Part shown: in pieces, positions 48,946-57,662 of the stretch | Layout: every line of letters starts with the position of its first letter | Position numbering within the stretch: the first letter of the stretch is position 1 | NCBI RefSeq assembly: GCF_009829925.1 | Contig: NZ_SNVJ01000007.1 | Span: 62,001-126,000 of the forward strand | Direction of reading: 5' to 3' | Source of the DNA: Teichococcus coralli | GTDB lineage: Bacteria; Pseudomonadota; Alphaproteobacteria; Acetobacterales; Acetobacteraceae | DNA: 64,000 bases | Notes under the pieces: generated by a model | What the model was told of the DNA's origin: nothing | What the model saw: only the letters and a program-made list of their open reading frames with translations | Databases searched by the model: none | Program-made: the position numbers and the translations under genes

Positions 48946-49917
48946 TCAGGGCGCGCCGCGTTGACGTTCCAGCGCCCGCCAGCGGGCCACGTTGCGGTTG
49001 TGCTCCTCCAGCGTGCTGGCGAAGGCATGCCCTCCGGAACCATCGGCCACGAAATAGAGCTCGTTCGTTTCCATCGGCTGCAGCACCGCGCGCAGCGAAG
49101 CCACACCGGGGCTGGCGATGGGCCCGGGCGGCAGGCCGCGGTTCCGGTAGGTGTTGAACGGATGCTCCATGTCCAGGTCGGCCCGGGTCAGCGGCCGGTC
49201 CAGCACCCCGCCGTCGGCCGCGGCGTAGGCGACGGTCGGGTCGGACTGCAGCGGCATGTTGCGCTTCAGCCGGTTGAGGAACACCGCCGCCACCCGCGCC
49301 CGCTCCTCCGGCCGGCCGGTCTCCCGCTCCACAATCGAGGCCAGGATCAGCGCCTCGCGCGGCGTCTTCAGCGGCAGGTCGGCGGCGCGGTCCTTCCAGA
49401 TCCGCTCCAGCGTCTCCCGCATCGCGGACGATGCGCGCCGCACCACGGAAGCCCTGCTGTCCCCCCAGCTATAGGCATAGGTCTCGGGCAGCAGCTCACC
49501 ATCATCGAGGCTCGGCATATCCCCGAACAACCCCGGCGCCTGCTCCAGGATGTCGGCCATCTGCCGCGCGGTCAGCCCCTCGGGCAAGGTCACCATGCGC
49601 TGCACCGGCCGGGCCGTGCGCAGCACCTCCAGCACCTGCCGCAGCGAGGCATGGGCAGGGAACTGATACTCCCCGGCCCGCAGCGGCCCCTGCTTGCGGG
49701 TCAGCCACACGGCCGCGGCGAAGACGCGGGGGTCACGGATCACGCCCCGCTCGCTGAGCGCCTGCCCAAGGGCCTGGGTCCCGCTTCCGCGGGCCACCAC
49801 CACGGCACTCGCCTCCGGCAGAGGCCCCGGCTCCTGCCAAGCCCGCCATCCCCACCAGGCGGCGCCCCCGCCAGCAAGCAGGAGCAGCAACAGCAGAGCC
49901 AGGAAGACTTTCCGCAT
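48946..49917 (-). CDS. mltG: Endolytic murein transglycosylase MltG
   Basis: 323 residues. One N-terminal membrane helix (3-25), then the YceG/MltG domain with LPEGLTARQMADILEQ, LLPETYAYSWGD, the catalytic glutamate in LASIVERETG, SDPTVAYA and the ending with GLPPGPIASPG. Cuts nascent glycan strands at the inner membrane. Usual alphaproteobacterial place behind fabF. The 139 bases between it and fabF contain only GC-rich stems. Confidence 0.94.
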   Translation of the reverse strand: MRKVFLALLLLLLLAGGGAAWWGWRAWQEPGPLPEASAVVVARGSGTQALGQALSERGVIRDPRVFAAAVWLTRKQGPLRAGEYQFPAHASLRQVLEVLRTARPVQRMVTLPEGLTARQMADILEQAPGLFGDMPSLDDGELLPETYAYSWGDSRASVVRRASSAMRETLERIWKDRAADLPLKTPREALILASIVERETGRPEERARVAAVFLNRLKRNMPLQSDPTVAYAAADGGVLDRPLTRADLDMEHPFNTYRNRGLPPGPIASPGVASLRAVLQPMETNELYFVADGSGGHAFASTLEEHNRNVARWRALERQRGAP

Positions 49918-50056
49918 GATGCGCCTTTGTCAGAATAGTGCCGGCCCGGAAACGACAAAGCCTCCGACGGCCCGCGCCTTCATTGCGCCGGCTGTCGAAG
50001 GCCGAAAGCCGCGGCCGGGAGAGCTGGGGCCCTCCCGAAGCCTGTACCACTCCGGT

Positions 50057-51340
50057 TCAGGGCGCCTTGCGGAACAGGATGCTCGCGTTGGTGCCGCCGA
50101 AGCCGAAGCTGTTGGACAGCGCCACCTCGATCTTGCGCTCCTGCGGCTCCAGCGCCACCCGGTCGACCACGCTCTCCCTCGAAGGCTTGCGCAGGTTCAG
50201 CGTCGGCGGCGCGACGCTGTCGCGGATCGCCAGGATCGAGAACACGCCCTCCACCGCGCCGGCCGCGCCGAGCAGGTGCCCGATCGCCGACTTGGTGGAA
50301 GACATGGCGAGCGCCTTTGCCGCATCGCCGAACATCCGCTCCACCGCCTCCAGCTCCAGGTCGTCGCCCATTGGCGTGGAGGTGCCGTGGGCGTTGACGT
50401 ACTGGACCTGCTCGGGGCTGATCCCGGCGTTCTTGAAGGCCGCCTTCATGGCGCGGAAGGCGCCATCATGGCCTTCGGCGGGCGCCGTGATGTGGTAGGC
50501 GTCGCCCGACATGCCGTAGCCGATCACCTCGGCATAGATCTTGGCGCCGCGCTTCCTGGCGTGCTCGTACTCCTCGAGCACCAGGATGCCGGCCCCCTCG
50601 CCCATGACGAAGCCGTCGCGGCCCTCGTCCCAGGGGCGTGAGGCCTCCTGCGGCGCGTCGTTGTAGCCAGTCGAGAGAGCGCGCGCGGCGCAGAACCCGG
50701 CCATGCCGATGTCGCTGATCGCCGCCTCGGTGCCGCCGGCCACCATTACGTCCGCATCGCCAAGCGCGATCAGCCGCGCCGCGTCGCCGAGCGCGTGCAC
50801 GCCCGTGGCGCAGGCGGTGACGACCGCGTGGTTCGGCCCCTTGAAGCCGTATTTGATCGAGACATGGCCGGAAGCCAGGTTGATCAGCGCCGAAGGGATG
50901 AAGAAGGGCGACAGGCGCCGCGCCTTGCCGGCGCCGACGAGCTGCGCATTCTCCGAGATCGTCGGCAGCCCGCCGATGCCGGAGCCGATCATCACGCCGG
51001 TCGCGTTTCGGTCGTCATCGGTCTGCGGAACCCAGCCGGAATCCTCGACCGCCTCGGTGGCCGCCACCAGCGCGAGCTGGATGAAGCGGTCCATCTTCTT
51101 CTGATCCTTGACCGGGATCCACTCGTTGAAGTCGAGCTTGCCCTCGGCCTTCGGGCCAGGAGGAACCTCGCCGGCGATGCGCGCCGGCAGGTCATTGGCG
51201 TCAAAGAGGCCGATCGGACCGATGCCGCTTTCGCTAGCCAGCATCCGCTGCCACACATGCGGCACGCCGACACCGAGCGGGCAAGCGATGCCCATCCCGG
51301 TGACGACGACACGCCGCGGCGTCGTCAGAGAAGCGAACAC
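50057..51340 (-). CDS. fabF: Beta-ketoacyl-ACP synthase II
   Basis: 427 residues. VVTGMGIACPLG at the start, the active-site cysteine in VVTACATGVHALGDAA, DGFVMGEGAGILV, the two histidines in NAHGTSTPMGD and KSAIGHLLGAAGAVE. Elongates fatty acids by condensing malonyl-ACP with acyl-ACP. Follows acpP by 37 bases. Confidence 0.98.
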   Translation of the reverse strand: MFASLTTPRRVVVTGMGIACPLGVGVPHVWQRMLASESGIGPIGLFDANDLPARIAGEVPPGPKAEGKLDFNEWIPVKDQKKMDRFIQLALVAATEAVEDSGWVPQTDDDRNATGVMIGSGIGGLPTISENAQLVGAGKARRLSPFFIPSALINLASGHVSIKYGFKGPNHAVVTACATGVHALGDAARLIALGDADVMVAGGTEAAISDIGMAGFCAARALSTGYNDAPQEASRPWDEGRDGFVMGEGAGILVLEEYEHARKRGAKIYAEVIGYGMSGDAYHITAPAEGHDGAFRAMKAAFKNAGISPEQVQYVNAHGTSTPMGDDLELEAVERMFGDAAKALAMSSTKSAIGHLLGAAGAVEGVFSILAIRDSVAPPTLNLRKPSRESVVDRVALEPQERKIEVALSNSFGFGGTNASILFRKAP

Positions 51341-51377
51341 GCGTTATCTCTCCCTGGGAGGCGCCGCTAAAAGGCCT

Positions 51378-51617
51378 TCAGGCGGCCTTCTGCGCCTCAA
51401 TGTAGTCGATCGCGTCCTTCACGGTCGTGATCTTCTCGGCGGCATCGTCCGGAATCTCGACGCCGAACGCCTCCTCGAAGGCCATGACCAGCTCAACGGT
51501 GTCGAGGCTGTCGGCGCCCAGGTCGTCGATGAACGACGCCTCGGGCGTCACCTTGCTCTCCTCGACGCCGAGGTGCTCGACAACGATCTTCTTCACCTTC
51601 TCGGCGGTATCGCTCAT
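51378..51617 (-). CDS. acpP: Acyl carrier protein
   Basis: 79 residues, acidic; the phosphopantetheine serine is Ser37 in [19 protein letters not shown]. Carries acyl chains for the fatty-acid enzymes encoded on both sides. 122 bases separate it from fabG, room for its own promoter; a GCCGGG/CCCGGC stem in that gap may attenuate read-through. Confidence 0.98.
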   Translation of the reverse strand: MSDTAEKVKKIVVEHLGVEESKVTPEASFIDDLGADSLDTVELVMAFEEAFGVEIPDDAAEKITTVKDAIDYIEAQKAA

Positions 51618-51739
51618 CGCCCGAGTCTCTCCTGCTTGCAGACGCTGCCGGGTTCCGGGAGGAGCCTATTCCCCGCCCTCGGCCGGCGCGGCATTAACAC
51701 GGAAGCAAGCCGGGGAACAGATGACCCGGCCCTTCCGTT

Positions 51740-52477
51740 TCAGCTCATCGCCATCCCGCCGTTCACGTGAAGGGTCGAACCCGTCACCCAACCGGCGGCA
51801 TCGGAGGCCAGATAAGCCACCGCTGCCGCGATGTCAGCGGCCTCGCCCATGCGGCCGAGCGGAATCCGCTCCATCAGCCGCGCCTTTTGGGCGTCGTTCA
51901 GCGCATCGGTCATCGGCGTGCGGATGAAGCCCGGCGCCACCACGTTGACCGTGATGTTGCGCGAGGCCAGCTCCTGCGCCAGCGCCTTGCTCATGCCGAT
52001 CAGCCCGGCCTTGGCGGCGGCGTAGTTCGCCTGGCCGGCATTGCCGGTGATGCCGGAGATGGACCCGATCGAGATGATCCGGCCCGCCCGGCGCTTCATC
52101 ATGCCGCGCATGGCGGCGCGGGCCAGCCGGAAGGGCGCCGCGAGGTCCACCTCCAGCACGTCCGCCCAGTCCTTGTCGGACATCCGCATGGCCAGCCCGT
52201 CGCGGGTGAACCCGGCGTTGTTCACCAGGATGTCGAGCTGCCCGAAGGCCTTCTCCACCTGCTCCACCAGCGCCTGCGGGGCCGCCGGGTCGGCAAGGTC
52301 GGCCGGCGCCGCGAGGGCCCCTTCGCCGAGTTCCGCCGCCAGCGCCTCCAGCACCTCGCGCCGGGTGCCGGAGAGCGCCACCTTGGCCCCCTGCCGGTGC
52401 AGCGCGCGGGCGATCTCGGCGCCGATGCCGCCCGTGGCGCCGGTCACCAGCGCCACCTTGCCGTCCAGTCCGAACAT
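51740..52477 (-). CDS. fabG: 3-oxoacyl-ACP reductase
   Basis: 245 residues. NADPH site VTGATGGIGAEIARAL, NNAGFTRDGLAMRM, catalytic SISGITGNAGQANYAAAKAG (Ser, Tyr, Lys) and PGFIRTPMTDAL. Second step of the elongation cycle. Start at 52477 (MFGLDG); a GTG at 52495 overlaps the fabD stop and would add six residues. Confidence 0.97.
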   Translation of the reverse strand: MFGLDGKVALVTGATGGIGAEIARALHRQGAKVALSGTRREVLEALAAELGEGALAAPADLADPAAPQALVEQVEKAFGQLDILVNNAGFTRDGLAMRMSDKDWADVLEVDLAAPFRLARAAMRGMMKRRAGRIISIGSISGITGNAGQANYAAAKAGLIGMSKALAQELASRNITVNVVAPGFIRTPMTDALNDAQKARLMERIPLGRMGEAADIAAAVAYLASDAAGWVTGSTLHVNGGMAMS

Positions 52478-52491
52478 GTTTCCGGGCGTCC

Positions 52492-53448
52492 TCACAGCGA
52501 CTTCAGGAAGGCTTCGATCTCGGCGGGCGTGCCCACCGTGCCGGCCGCCGCATCCGGCGCCAGCCGCTTCATCAGGCCGGTCAGCACCTTGCCCGAACCG
52601 ATCTCAACGAAGCGGTCGCAGCCGAGTTCCAGCATGGTGCCGACGCATTCGCGCCAGCGCACCGTGCCCGTCACCTGCCGCACCAGCAGCTCGCGGATCT
52701 CCACCGGATCGGTCGCCTTGGCGGCGGTGATGTTGGCGACCACCGGCACCAGCGGCGGCCGCAGCTCGGCCACCGCCAGCGCCTCCGCCATGGCGTCCGC
52801 CGCCGGCGCCATCAGCGCGCAGTGAAAGGGGGCGGAGACCGGCAGCAGCATGGCGCGCTTGATGCCCTGCTCCTTGGCCAGCGCCACCGCGCGCTCCACC
52901 GCGCTGCGGTGGCCGGAGATCACCACCTGGCCGCCGCCATTGTCGTTGGCCGCCTCGACCACCTCGGTCTCGCCCTCGGGGCCTTCGGCGGCACGCGCGC
53001 AGATCTCCTGCGCCTGCGCCATCTCGGCACCCAGCAGCGCCGCCATGGCGCCAAGGCCCGCCGGCACCGCCTTCTGCATCGCCTGGCCGCGCAGCCGCAG
53101 CAGGCGCGCCGCGGTCGGCACGTCGAAGCTCTGCGCCGCGGCCAGCGCGCTGTATTCGCCCAGCGAATGGCCGGCCACCAGCGCCACCCGACCCTTCAGG
53201 TCGAAGCCGCCCTCCTGCTCCAGCACCCGCATCACCGCGAGGCTGACGGCCATCAGCGCCGGCTGGGCGTTGGCGGTCAGCGTCAGCTCCTCCGCCGGCC
53301 CCTCGAACATCAGGCGGGAAAGGCTCTGTTTCAGCGTCTCGTCCACCGCCTCGAAGACCTCGCGCGCGGCGGGAAAGGCCGCGGCCAGGTCTCGGCCCAT
53401 GCCGACGGCCTGGCTGCCCTGGCCGGGGAAGACGAAGGCGATCGGCAT
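52492..53448 (-). CDS. fabD: Malonyl-CoA:ACP transacylase
   Basis: 318 residues. FVFPGQGSQAVGMG, nucleophile serine in VAGHSLGEYSAL, LLPVSAPFHCALM with the catalytic histidine, and FVEIGSGKVLTGL. Loads malonate on ACP. First gene of the fab run, divergent from rpsF. Confidence 0.98.
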   Translation of the reverse strand: MPIAFVFPGQGSQAVGMGRDLAAAFPAAREVFEAVDETLKQSLSRLMFEGPAEELTLTANAQPALMAVSLAVMRVLEQEGGFDLKGRVALVAGHSLGEYSALAAAQSFDVPTAARLLRLRGQAMQKAVPAGLGAMAALLGAEMAQAQEICARAAEGPEGETEVVEAANDNGGGQVVISGHRSAVERAVALAKEQGIKRAMLLPVSAPFHCALMAPAADAMAEALAVAELRPPLVPVVANITAAKATDPVEIRELLVRQVTGTVRWRECVGTMLELGCDRFVEIGSGKVLTGLMKRLAPDAAAGTVGTPAEIEAFLKSL

Positions 53449-53794
53449 GGCGGTGCTGGCTCTCCTGAGATGCGGCGGCCGGTTGGCCCGGGGCGCGGAT
53501 TTCGTGCCGGACTCTGCCGGATGGTGAAGAATCCCTTGAAGGCGGGCGGGGTAACGGTGCCGTTCCCCGGAGTCAACGTCCGAGTCCCCGCGCGCGCCGA
53601 AGAATCCCGGCCCGCACCGGCGCCCTCCCGGTTTCCGGGCGCCAGGCCGCGAGAATTCTTGCCCCCGCGAGGGATTCGTGGTTTACGCCCCGCTCCCCTG
53701 CCGGGCGCGCGAGGCATCGCGCCCGGCTATGCCCGTTTGCGCGCGCCGGCATGGGCCGGCGTTGCCTGGGCTGAGACAGCCGCAGGGAGATCCC
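53449..53794. other. Divergent control region fabD / rpsF with a leader stem
   Basis: 346 bases without a gene. A weak promoter toward rpsF is TTGCCC (53659-53664), 17 bases, TTTACG (53682-53687). The presumed rpsF leader contains a perfect 10-bp stem GCCGGGCGCG/CGCGCCCGGC (53700-53727) and a smaller GCCGGC repeat pair near 53746-53761. This fits the place of the S6:S18-binding leader known in many bacteria, but the conserved bulge of that motif was not confirmed. Confidence 0.5.
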
Positions 53795-54268
53795 ATGCCG
53801 CTTTACGAAACCGTGCTCATCGCACGTAACGACCTCACGCAGCAGCAGGTCGAGACCATCGGCGACCAGGTCACCAGCATCATCACCGAAGCCGGCGGCG
53901 AGGTGAAGAAGCGCGAGTACTGGGGCCTGCGTGGCCTGGCCTACCGCATCAAGAAAAACCGCAAGGGGCACTACATGCTCCTCGGCCTCGACTGCCCCGC
54001 CACGGCGGAGCAGGAGGTCGCGCGTCAGCTCGGCCTGAACGAGGACGTCCTGCGCCACATGACCCTGCGGGTCGAGGCCATCGACGAGGCGCCCTCCGCC
54101 ATCCTGGCCAAGCGCGGCGACGACCGCGAGCGCGACCGCGGCTTCCGCGGCCCCCGCCCGCCGGCCGGCCGCTTCTCCTCCGGCCGCGGTCGCGACCGCA
54201 ACGACGACCGCGAGGAATACCGCGCCCGTCCGCGCGACGAGTCCGAAACCGCCGGCGGCGAGGAGTAA
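53795..54268 (+). CDS. rpsF: Ribosomal protein S6
   Basis: 157 residues. [41 protein letters not shown] and LRHMTLRVE are S6. The tail from about residue 105 is an extension rich in Arg, Gly and Asp ([16 protein letters not shown] and onward), longer than in E. coli but common in alphaproteobacteria. Binds S18 and 16S rRNA. First gene of the rpsF-rpsR-DUF2232-rplI operon. Confidence 0.97.
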   Translation: MPLYETVLIARNDLTQQQVETIGDQVTSIITEAGGEVKKREYWGLRGLAYRIKKNRKGHYMLLGLDCPATAEQEVARQLGLNEDVLRHMTLRVEAIDEAPSAILAKRGDDRERDRGFRGPRPPAGRFSSGRGRDRNDDREEYRARPRDESETAGGEE

Positions 54269-54274
54269 GCCACC

Positions 54275-54553
54275 ATGTCCGAGAGCACCGAGCTGAACAT
54301 CGCCGCCCGCCGCCCCGCCGTGGGCGCCCGCCGGCCTTTCTACCGCCGCCGCAAGTCCTGCCCGTTCTCCGGCCCGAACGCGCCGAAGATCGACTACAAG
54401 GACGTGCGCCTGCTCTCCCGCTTCCTGAGCGAGCGCGGCAAGATCGTCCCCTCCCGGATCACCGCGGTGTCGGGGAAGAAGCAGCGCGAGCTGGCCAATG
54501 CCATCAAGCGTGCCCGCTTCCTGGCGCTGCTGCCCTACGTCATCAACGACTGA
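54275..54553 (+). CDS. rpsR: Ribosomal protein S18
   Basis: 92 residues. [36 protein letters not shown] and [21 protein letters not shown] are S18. Partner of S6 in the platform of the small subunit. Six bases after rpsF. Confidence 0.98.
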   Translation: MSESTELNIAARRPAVGARRPFYRRRKSCPFSGPNAPKIDYKDVRLLSRFLSERGKIVPSRITAVSGKKQRELANAIKRARFLALLPYVIND

Positions 54554-54595
54554 CGGGCAGCGGACGGGAACCCGGACAACGGATGGATCGGCAGC

Positions 54596-55516
54596 GTGGC
54601 CGCCCAGCAACCCCGTATCGGCCTGATCGACGATCCCCGCCTGCTGGCGGGGGCGGCGGGCGGGCTCGTGTCGGCGCTGGCGGCCCTCTGGGCGTTCCGC
54701 GGGCTGCCGGCGGGGCTTGGGCTGTTCTGGCTCTCCCCCCTGCCGCTGTTCCTGGCGGGGCTCGGCTTCGGCAAGCTGGCGCTGACCGTTGCGGTTGGCG
54801 CGGGCGGCGCGGCACTGCTCGCCGTCACGCCCGGCCTGCTGCCGCTGCTGCTCTGGCTGGCGCTCTATGGCCTGCCTGTGCTGCTGCTGGTGGCGCTTGG
54901 CCTGCGCGCCGGTCCGCGGATCGCGCTGACCACGCCGCTCGCGCTGCTCGGCCTCTGGCCGGCCGGCCTGACCCTGGTCGCCGCCGTGCTGGCGGCCGAC
55001 CTCGGGGGGCTGGAGGCGGTGATGCGCACCACGGTGGAGCTCGGCCTGACGCGCATGGGCGCCGATGTGCCGGCGGCCGCGGTGGACCAGATCGTGCGGC
55101 TGAACGCCGCCGCCCTGGCCCTGTGGCTCGGCATCGCACTGGCGGCCAATGCCGCCGCGGCCCAGGCTTTCCTGGGGCGCCGCGGCCTGGCCCTGGCGGC
55201 GGCGCCGCAGTGGCGCGAGGCCCGGCTGCCCGCCTGGTATCCGGCGCTGCCGGCGCTGGCGGGCATCGCCTGGCTGCTGGCCGACCCGGCCGACGCGCTG
55301 CTGCCGCTGTCGCTCAGCCTGGTGCTCGCCGTGCCGCTGCTGCTGCAGGGGCTGGCCGCGATGCACCGCCGGCTGGCCCGGCACAGCGCGCGGCTGCCAC
55401 TGCTGATCCTGTTCTACGTCCTGATTCTCGTCTTCAGCCTGCCGGGCGCCCTGATCCTTGTGGCGCTCGGCCTCCTCGAACAGTACGGGCGCCGCAACCC
55501 GCCCGCCAACATGTGA
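54596..55516 (+). CDS. DUF2232 membrane protein
   Basis: 306 residues, about eight helices, beginning at a GTG. DUF2232 proteins are regularly found between rpsR and rplI in alphaproteobacteria and Firmicutes; function unknown. [32 protein letters not shown] at the C terminus (read as its final helix and tail) is characteristic in kind. An ATG 13 bases upstream is in another frame. Confidence 0.85.
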   Translation: MAAQQPRIGLIDDPRLLAGAAGGLVSALAALWAFRGLPAGLGLFWLSPLPLFLAGLGFGKLALTVAVGAGGAALLAVTPGLLPLLLWLALYGLPVLLLVALGLRAGPRIALTTPLALLGLWPAGLTLVAAVLAADLGGLEAVMRTTVELGLTRMGADVPAAAVDQIVRLNAAALALWLGIALAANAAAAQAFLGRRGLALAAAPQWREARLPAWYPALPALAGIAWLLADPADALLPLSLSLVLAVPLLLQGLAAMHRRLARHSARLPLLILFYVLILVFSLPGALILVALGLLEQYGRRNPPANM

Positions 55517-55532
55517 GATCGGGGTTACACCG

Positions 55533-56102
55533 ATGATCGAAGTCATCCTGATGCAGCGGGTCGACAAGCTCGGCCAGATGGGCGAGCTGGTGAAGGTCCG
55601 CCCGGGCTATGCCCGCAACTTCCTGCTCCCCCAGGGCAAGGCGATCCGCGCCAACAAGGACAACCTGGCCCGCTTCGAGCGCGAGCGCGCCCAGCTTGAG
55701 GCGCAGAACCTGAAGCGCCGCGAGGAAGCGGAGCGCGTGGCCGAGCGGATGGACGGGCTCTCCGTCGTCATCATCCGCCAGGCCGGCGAGTCGGGCGGCC
55801 TGTACGGCTCCGTCTCGGTGCGCGACATCGCCGACGCCTGCAAGGAGGCCGGCCTCGTCATCAGCCGCAGCCAGGTCGTCCTGGAGCAGCCGATCAAGAC
55901 CCTGGGCCTGACCCAGGTTCGCGTCGCGCTGCACCCGGAGGTGGACCTGCCGGTGACGGTGAACGTCGCCCGCTCGCCGGAAGAGGCGGAGAAGCAGGCC
56001 CGCGGCGAGGACCTGCAGGCGCAGCAGCAGGCCGAGCAGGAGAGCCTGGAGGCCGAGCTGGCCGCCGAGCTGTCCGAACTGGGCAGCGCCAGCGAGCAGT
56101 AA
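55533..56102 (+). CDS. rplI: Ribosomal protein L9
   Basis: 189 residues. [20 protein letters not shown] and [16 protein letters not shown] are the N-terminal rRNA-binding domain, a long helix follows (about 45-75), then the C domain with [13 protein letters not shown]. The Glu/Gln-rich end is longer than in E. coli. Last gene before the terminator. Confidence 0.97.
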   Translation: MIEVILMQRVDKLGQMGELVKVRPGYARNFLLPQGKAIRANKDNLARFERERAQLEAQNLKRREEAERVAERMDGLSVVIIRQAGESGGLYGSVSVRDIADACKEAGLVISRSQVVLEQPIKTLGLTQVRVALHPEVDLPVTVNVARSPEEAEKQARGEDLQAQQQAEQESLEAELAAELSELGSASEQ

Positions 56103-56147
56103 GCCACGCCCGCCGGGCAATCCGGCGGCCTGGGCGAACGGACGAAA

Positions 56148-56175
56148 GGGGGAGCGCCCGCGAGGGCGCTCCCCC
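56148..56175 (+). terminator. Terminator of the ribosomal operon
   Basis: GGGGGAGCGCCC, loop GCGA, GGGCGCTCCCCC, then TTCTTTC. A perfect 12-bp stem 46 bases after the rplI stop. Its CTTCTTT tail is the same one seen in the paired palindrome family. Confidence 0.93.
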
Positions 56176-56280
56176 TTCTTTCGTGGAGAATTGTTTAGGC
56201 GCCCCTCCGCGCCCCTTGACTGGACAGCCCCCCTGACGCGTCGAACCATTGCTCCAACTTCTGCAGCTGGAGGTTCGAAC

Positions 56281-57546
56281 ATGCTGTTCGATCGCATCCT
56301 GTCCCGCATGATCCGGCGCGGGACGCTGACGGTCCGCTTCCCAAGTGGAGCGACCCGCATCTACCGCGGCGCCGCGGGCCCCGTCGCCGGCTTCAACCTG
56401 CGGACCACCCGCGCCGAGCGCCGCCTGCTCACCAACCCCGGCCTGGCCTTCGGCGAGGGCTACATGGACGGCGAGATCGCCCTCCTGCCGGGCTCCTCCC
56501 TCTTTGATGTGATGGACCTCCTGGTCATCAACTGGATGGAGCAGGGCCACGCCGGCGAGCGCATCATGGAAAAGGTCCGCTGGCTGCGCCGCCACGTGGA
56601 TCAGCTCAACCCCGCCGGTCGCGCCCGCCGCAACGTGGCTCACCACTACGATCTGAACGGCCGCCTCTACGCCCTCTTCCTCGACCGCGACCGGCAATAT
56701 TCCTGCGCCTACTTCCCCACCGGCAACGAGACGCTGGAGGAGGCGCAGCTCCTCAAGAAGCGGCACATCGCCGCCAAGCTGCGGCTGGACACGCCTGGCC
56801 TGCACGTCCTCGACATCGGCTGCGGCTGGGGCGGCATGGCGCTGCACCTGGCGCGCGAGCATGGCGCCCGCGTCACCGGCATCACCCTTTCCACCGAGCA
56901 GCTTGAAGTCGCCCGCGGCCGCGCCGCCGAGGCCGGCCTCGCCGACCGCGTGAGCTTTGAGCTGATGGACTACCGGGATTGGAAGCAGCCGGTGGACCGC
57001 GTCGTCTCGGTCGGCATGTTCGAGCATGTCGGCATCGACCACTACCGCAGCTTCTTCCGCACCGTCCGCGGCGCGCTGAAGGAGGATGGCGTGGCGCTGA
57101 TCCACGCCATCGGCCGCTCCGACGGCCCCGGCAGCACCAACCCCTGGATCGCCAAGTACATCTTTCCCGGCGGCTATTCCCCCGCGCTTTCCGAGGTGCT
57201 GCCGGCGGTGGAGAAATCCGGCCTCTGGGCGACCGACATCGAGATCCTGCGCCTGCACTACGCGCAGACCCTCGCCCACTGGCGCCGCCGCTTCGCCGCC
57301 AACCGCGACGCCATCCAGAGCCTCTATGACGAGCGCTTCTGCCGCATGTTCGAGTTCTACCTGATCGGCTCCGAGCTGGCCTTCCGCCACATGGGCCACA
57401 TGAACTGGCAGATCCAGCTCGCCCGCAGGGTGGACAGCCTGCCCCTCACGCGCGACTACATGCGCGAGGCCGAGCTGAGGGCCGCCACGCACCAGACCGA
57501 GCCGGTGCCGCAGGGCTCCTCCGCCGGGCTGCGGCCCCAGGGCTGA
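56281..57546 (+). CDS. cfa: Cyclopropane-fatty-acyl-phospholipid synthase family protein
   Basis: 421 residues. N-terminal lipid-binding part with GPVAGFNLRTTRAERRLLTNPGL, FGEGYMDGEI, then NVAHHYDLNGRLYALFLD, YSCAYFPTGNETLEEAQ, the SAM site VLDIGCGWGGMALHLA, GITLSTEQL and the active region FEHVGIDHYRSFF. It methylenates double bonds of membrane lipids with SAM. A GGAGG site precedes the start by eight bases. A 7-bp stem AAGGGGC/GCCCCTT (57573-57592) follows. Confidence 0.92.
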   Translation: MLFDRILSRMIRRGTLTVRFPSGATRIYRGAAGPVAGFNLRTTRAERRLLTNPGLAFGEGYMDGEIALLPGSSLFDVMDLLVINWMEQGHAGERIMEKVRWLRRHVDQLNPAGRARRNVAHHYDLNGRLYALFLDRDRQYSCAYFPTGNETLEEAQLLKKRHIAAKLRLDTPGLHVLDIGCGWGGMALHLAREHGARVTGITLSTEQLEVARGRAAEAGLADRVSFELMDYRDWKQPVDRVVSVGMFEHVGIDHYRSFFRTVRGALKEDGVALIHAIGRSDGPGSTNPWIAKYIFPGGYSPALSEVLPAVEKSGLWATDIEILRLHYAQTLAHWRRRFAANRDAIQSLYDERFCRMFEFYLIGSELAFRHMGHMNWQIQLARRVDSLPLTRDYMREAELRAATHQTEPVPQGSSAGLRPQG

Positions 57547-57572
57547 CCTGGTCGCCCCGACCTGTTGCAGGA

Positions 57573-57592
57573 AAGGGGCAGCAGCGCCCCTT
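57573..57592 (+). terminator. Weak terminator after cfa
   Basis: AAGGGGC, loop AGCAGC, GCCCCTT, then CCCGCTTTC. Stem of 7 bp, weak T run. It lies in the 116-base gap before dnaB. Confidence 0.5.
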
Positions 57593-57662
57593 CCCGCTTT
57601 CATCCCCGCTATCCACAGCCCTCCTCTCGCCGCGCGGTCCCCGGGCGAGCTAAACTGCGGGC

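Noticed and set aside
57606-57618. DnaA-box-like CTATCCACA near dnaB
   Set aside because: Single imperfect copy with no cluster, AT-rich stretch or dnaA nearby; no sign of an origin.
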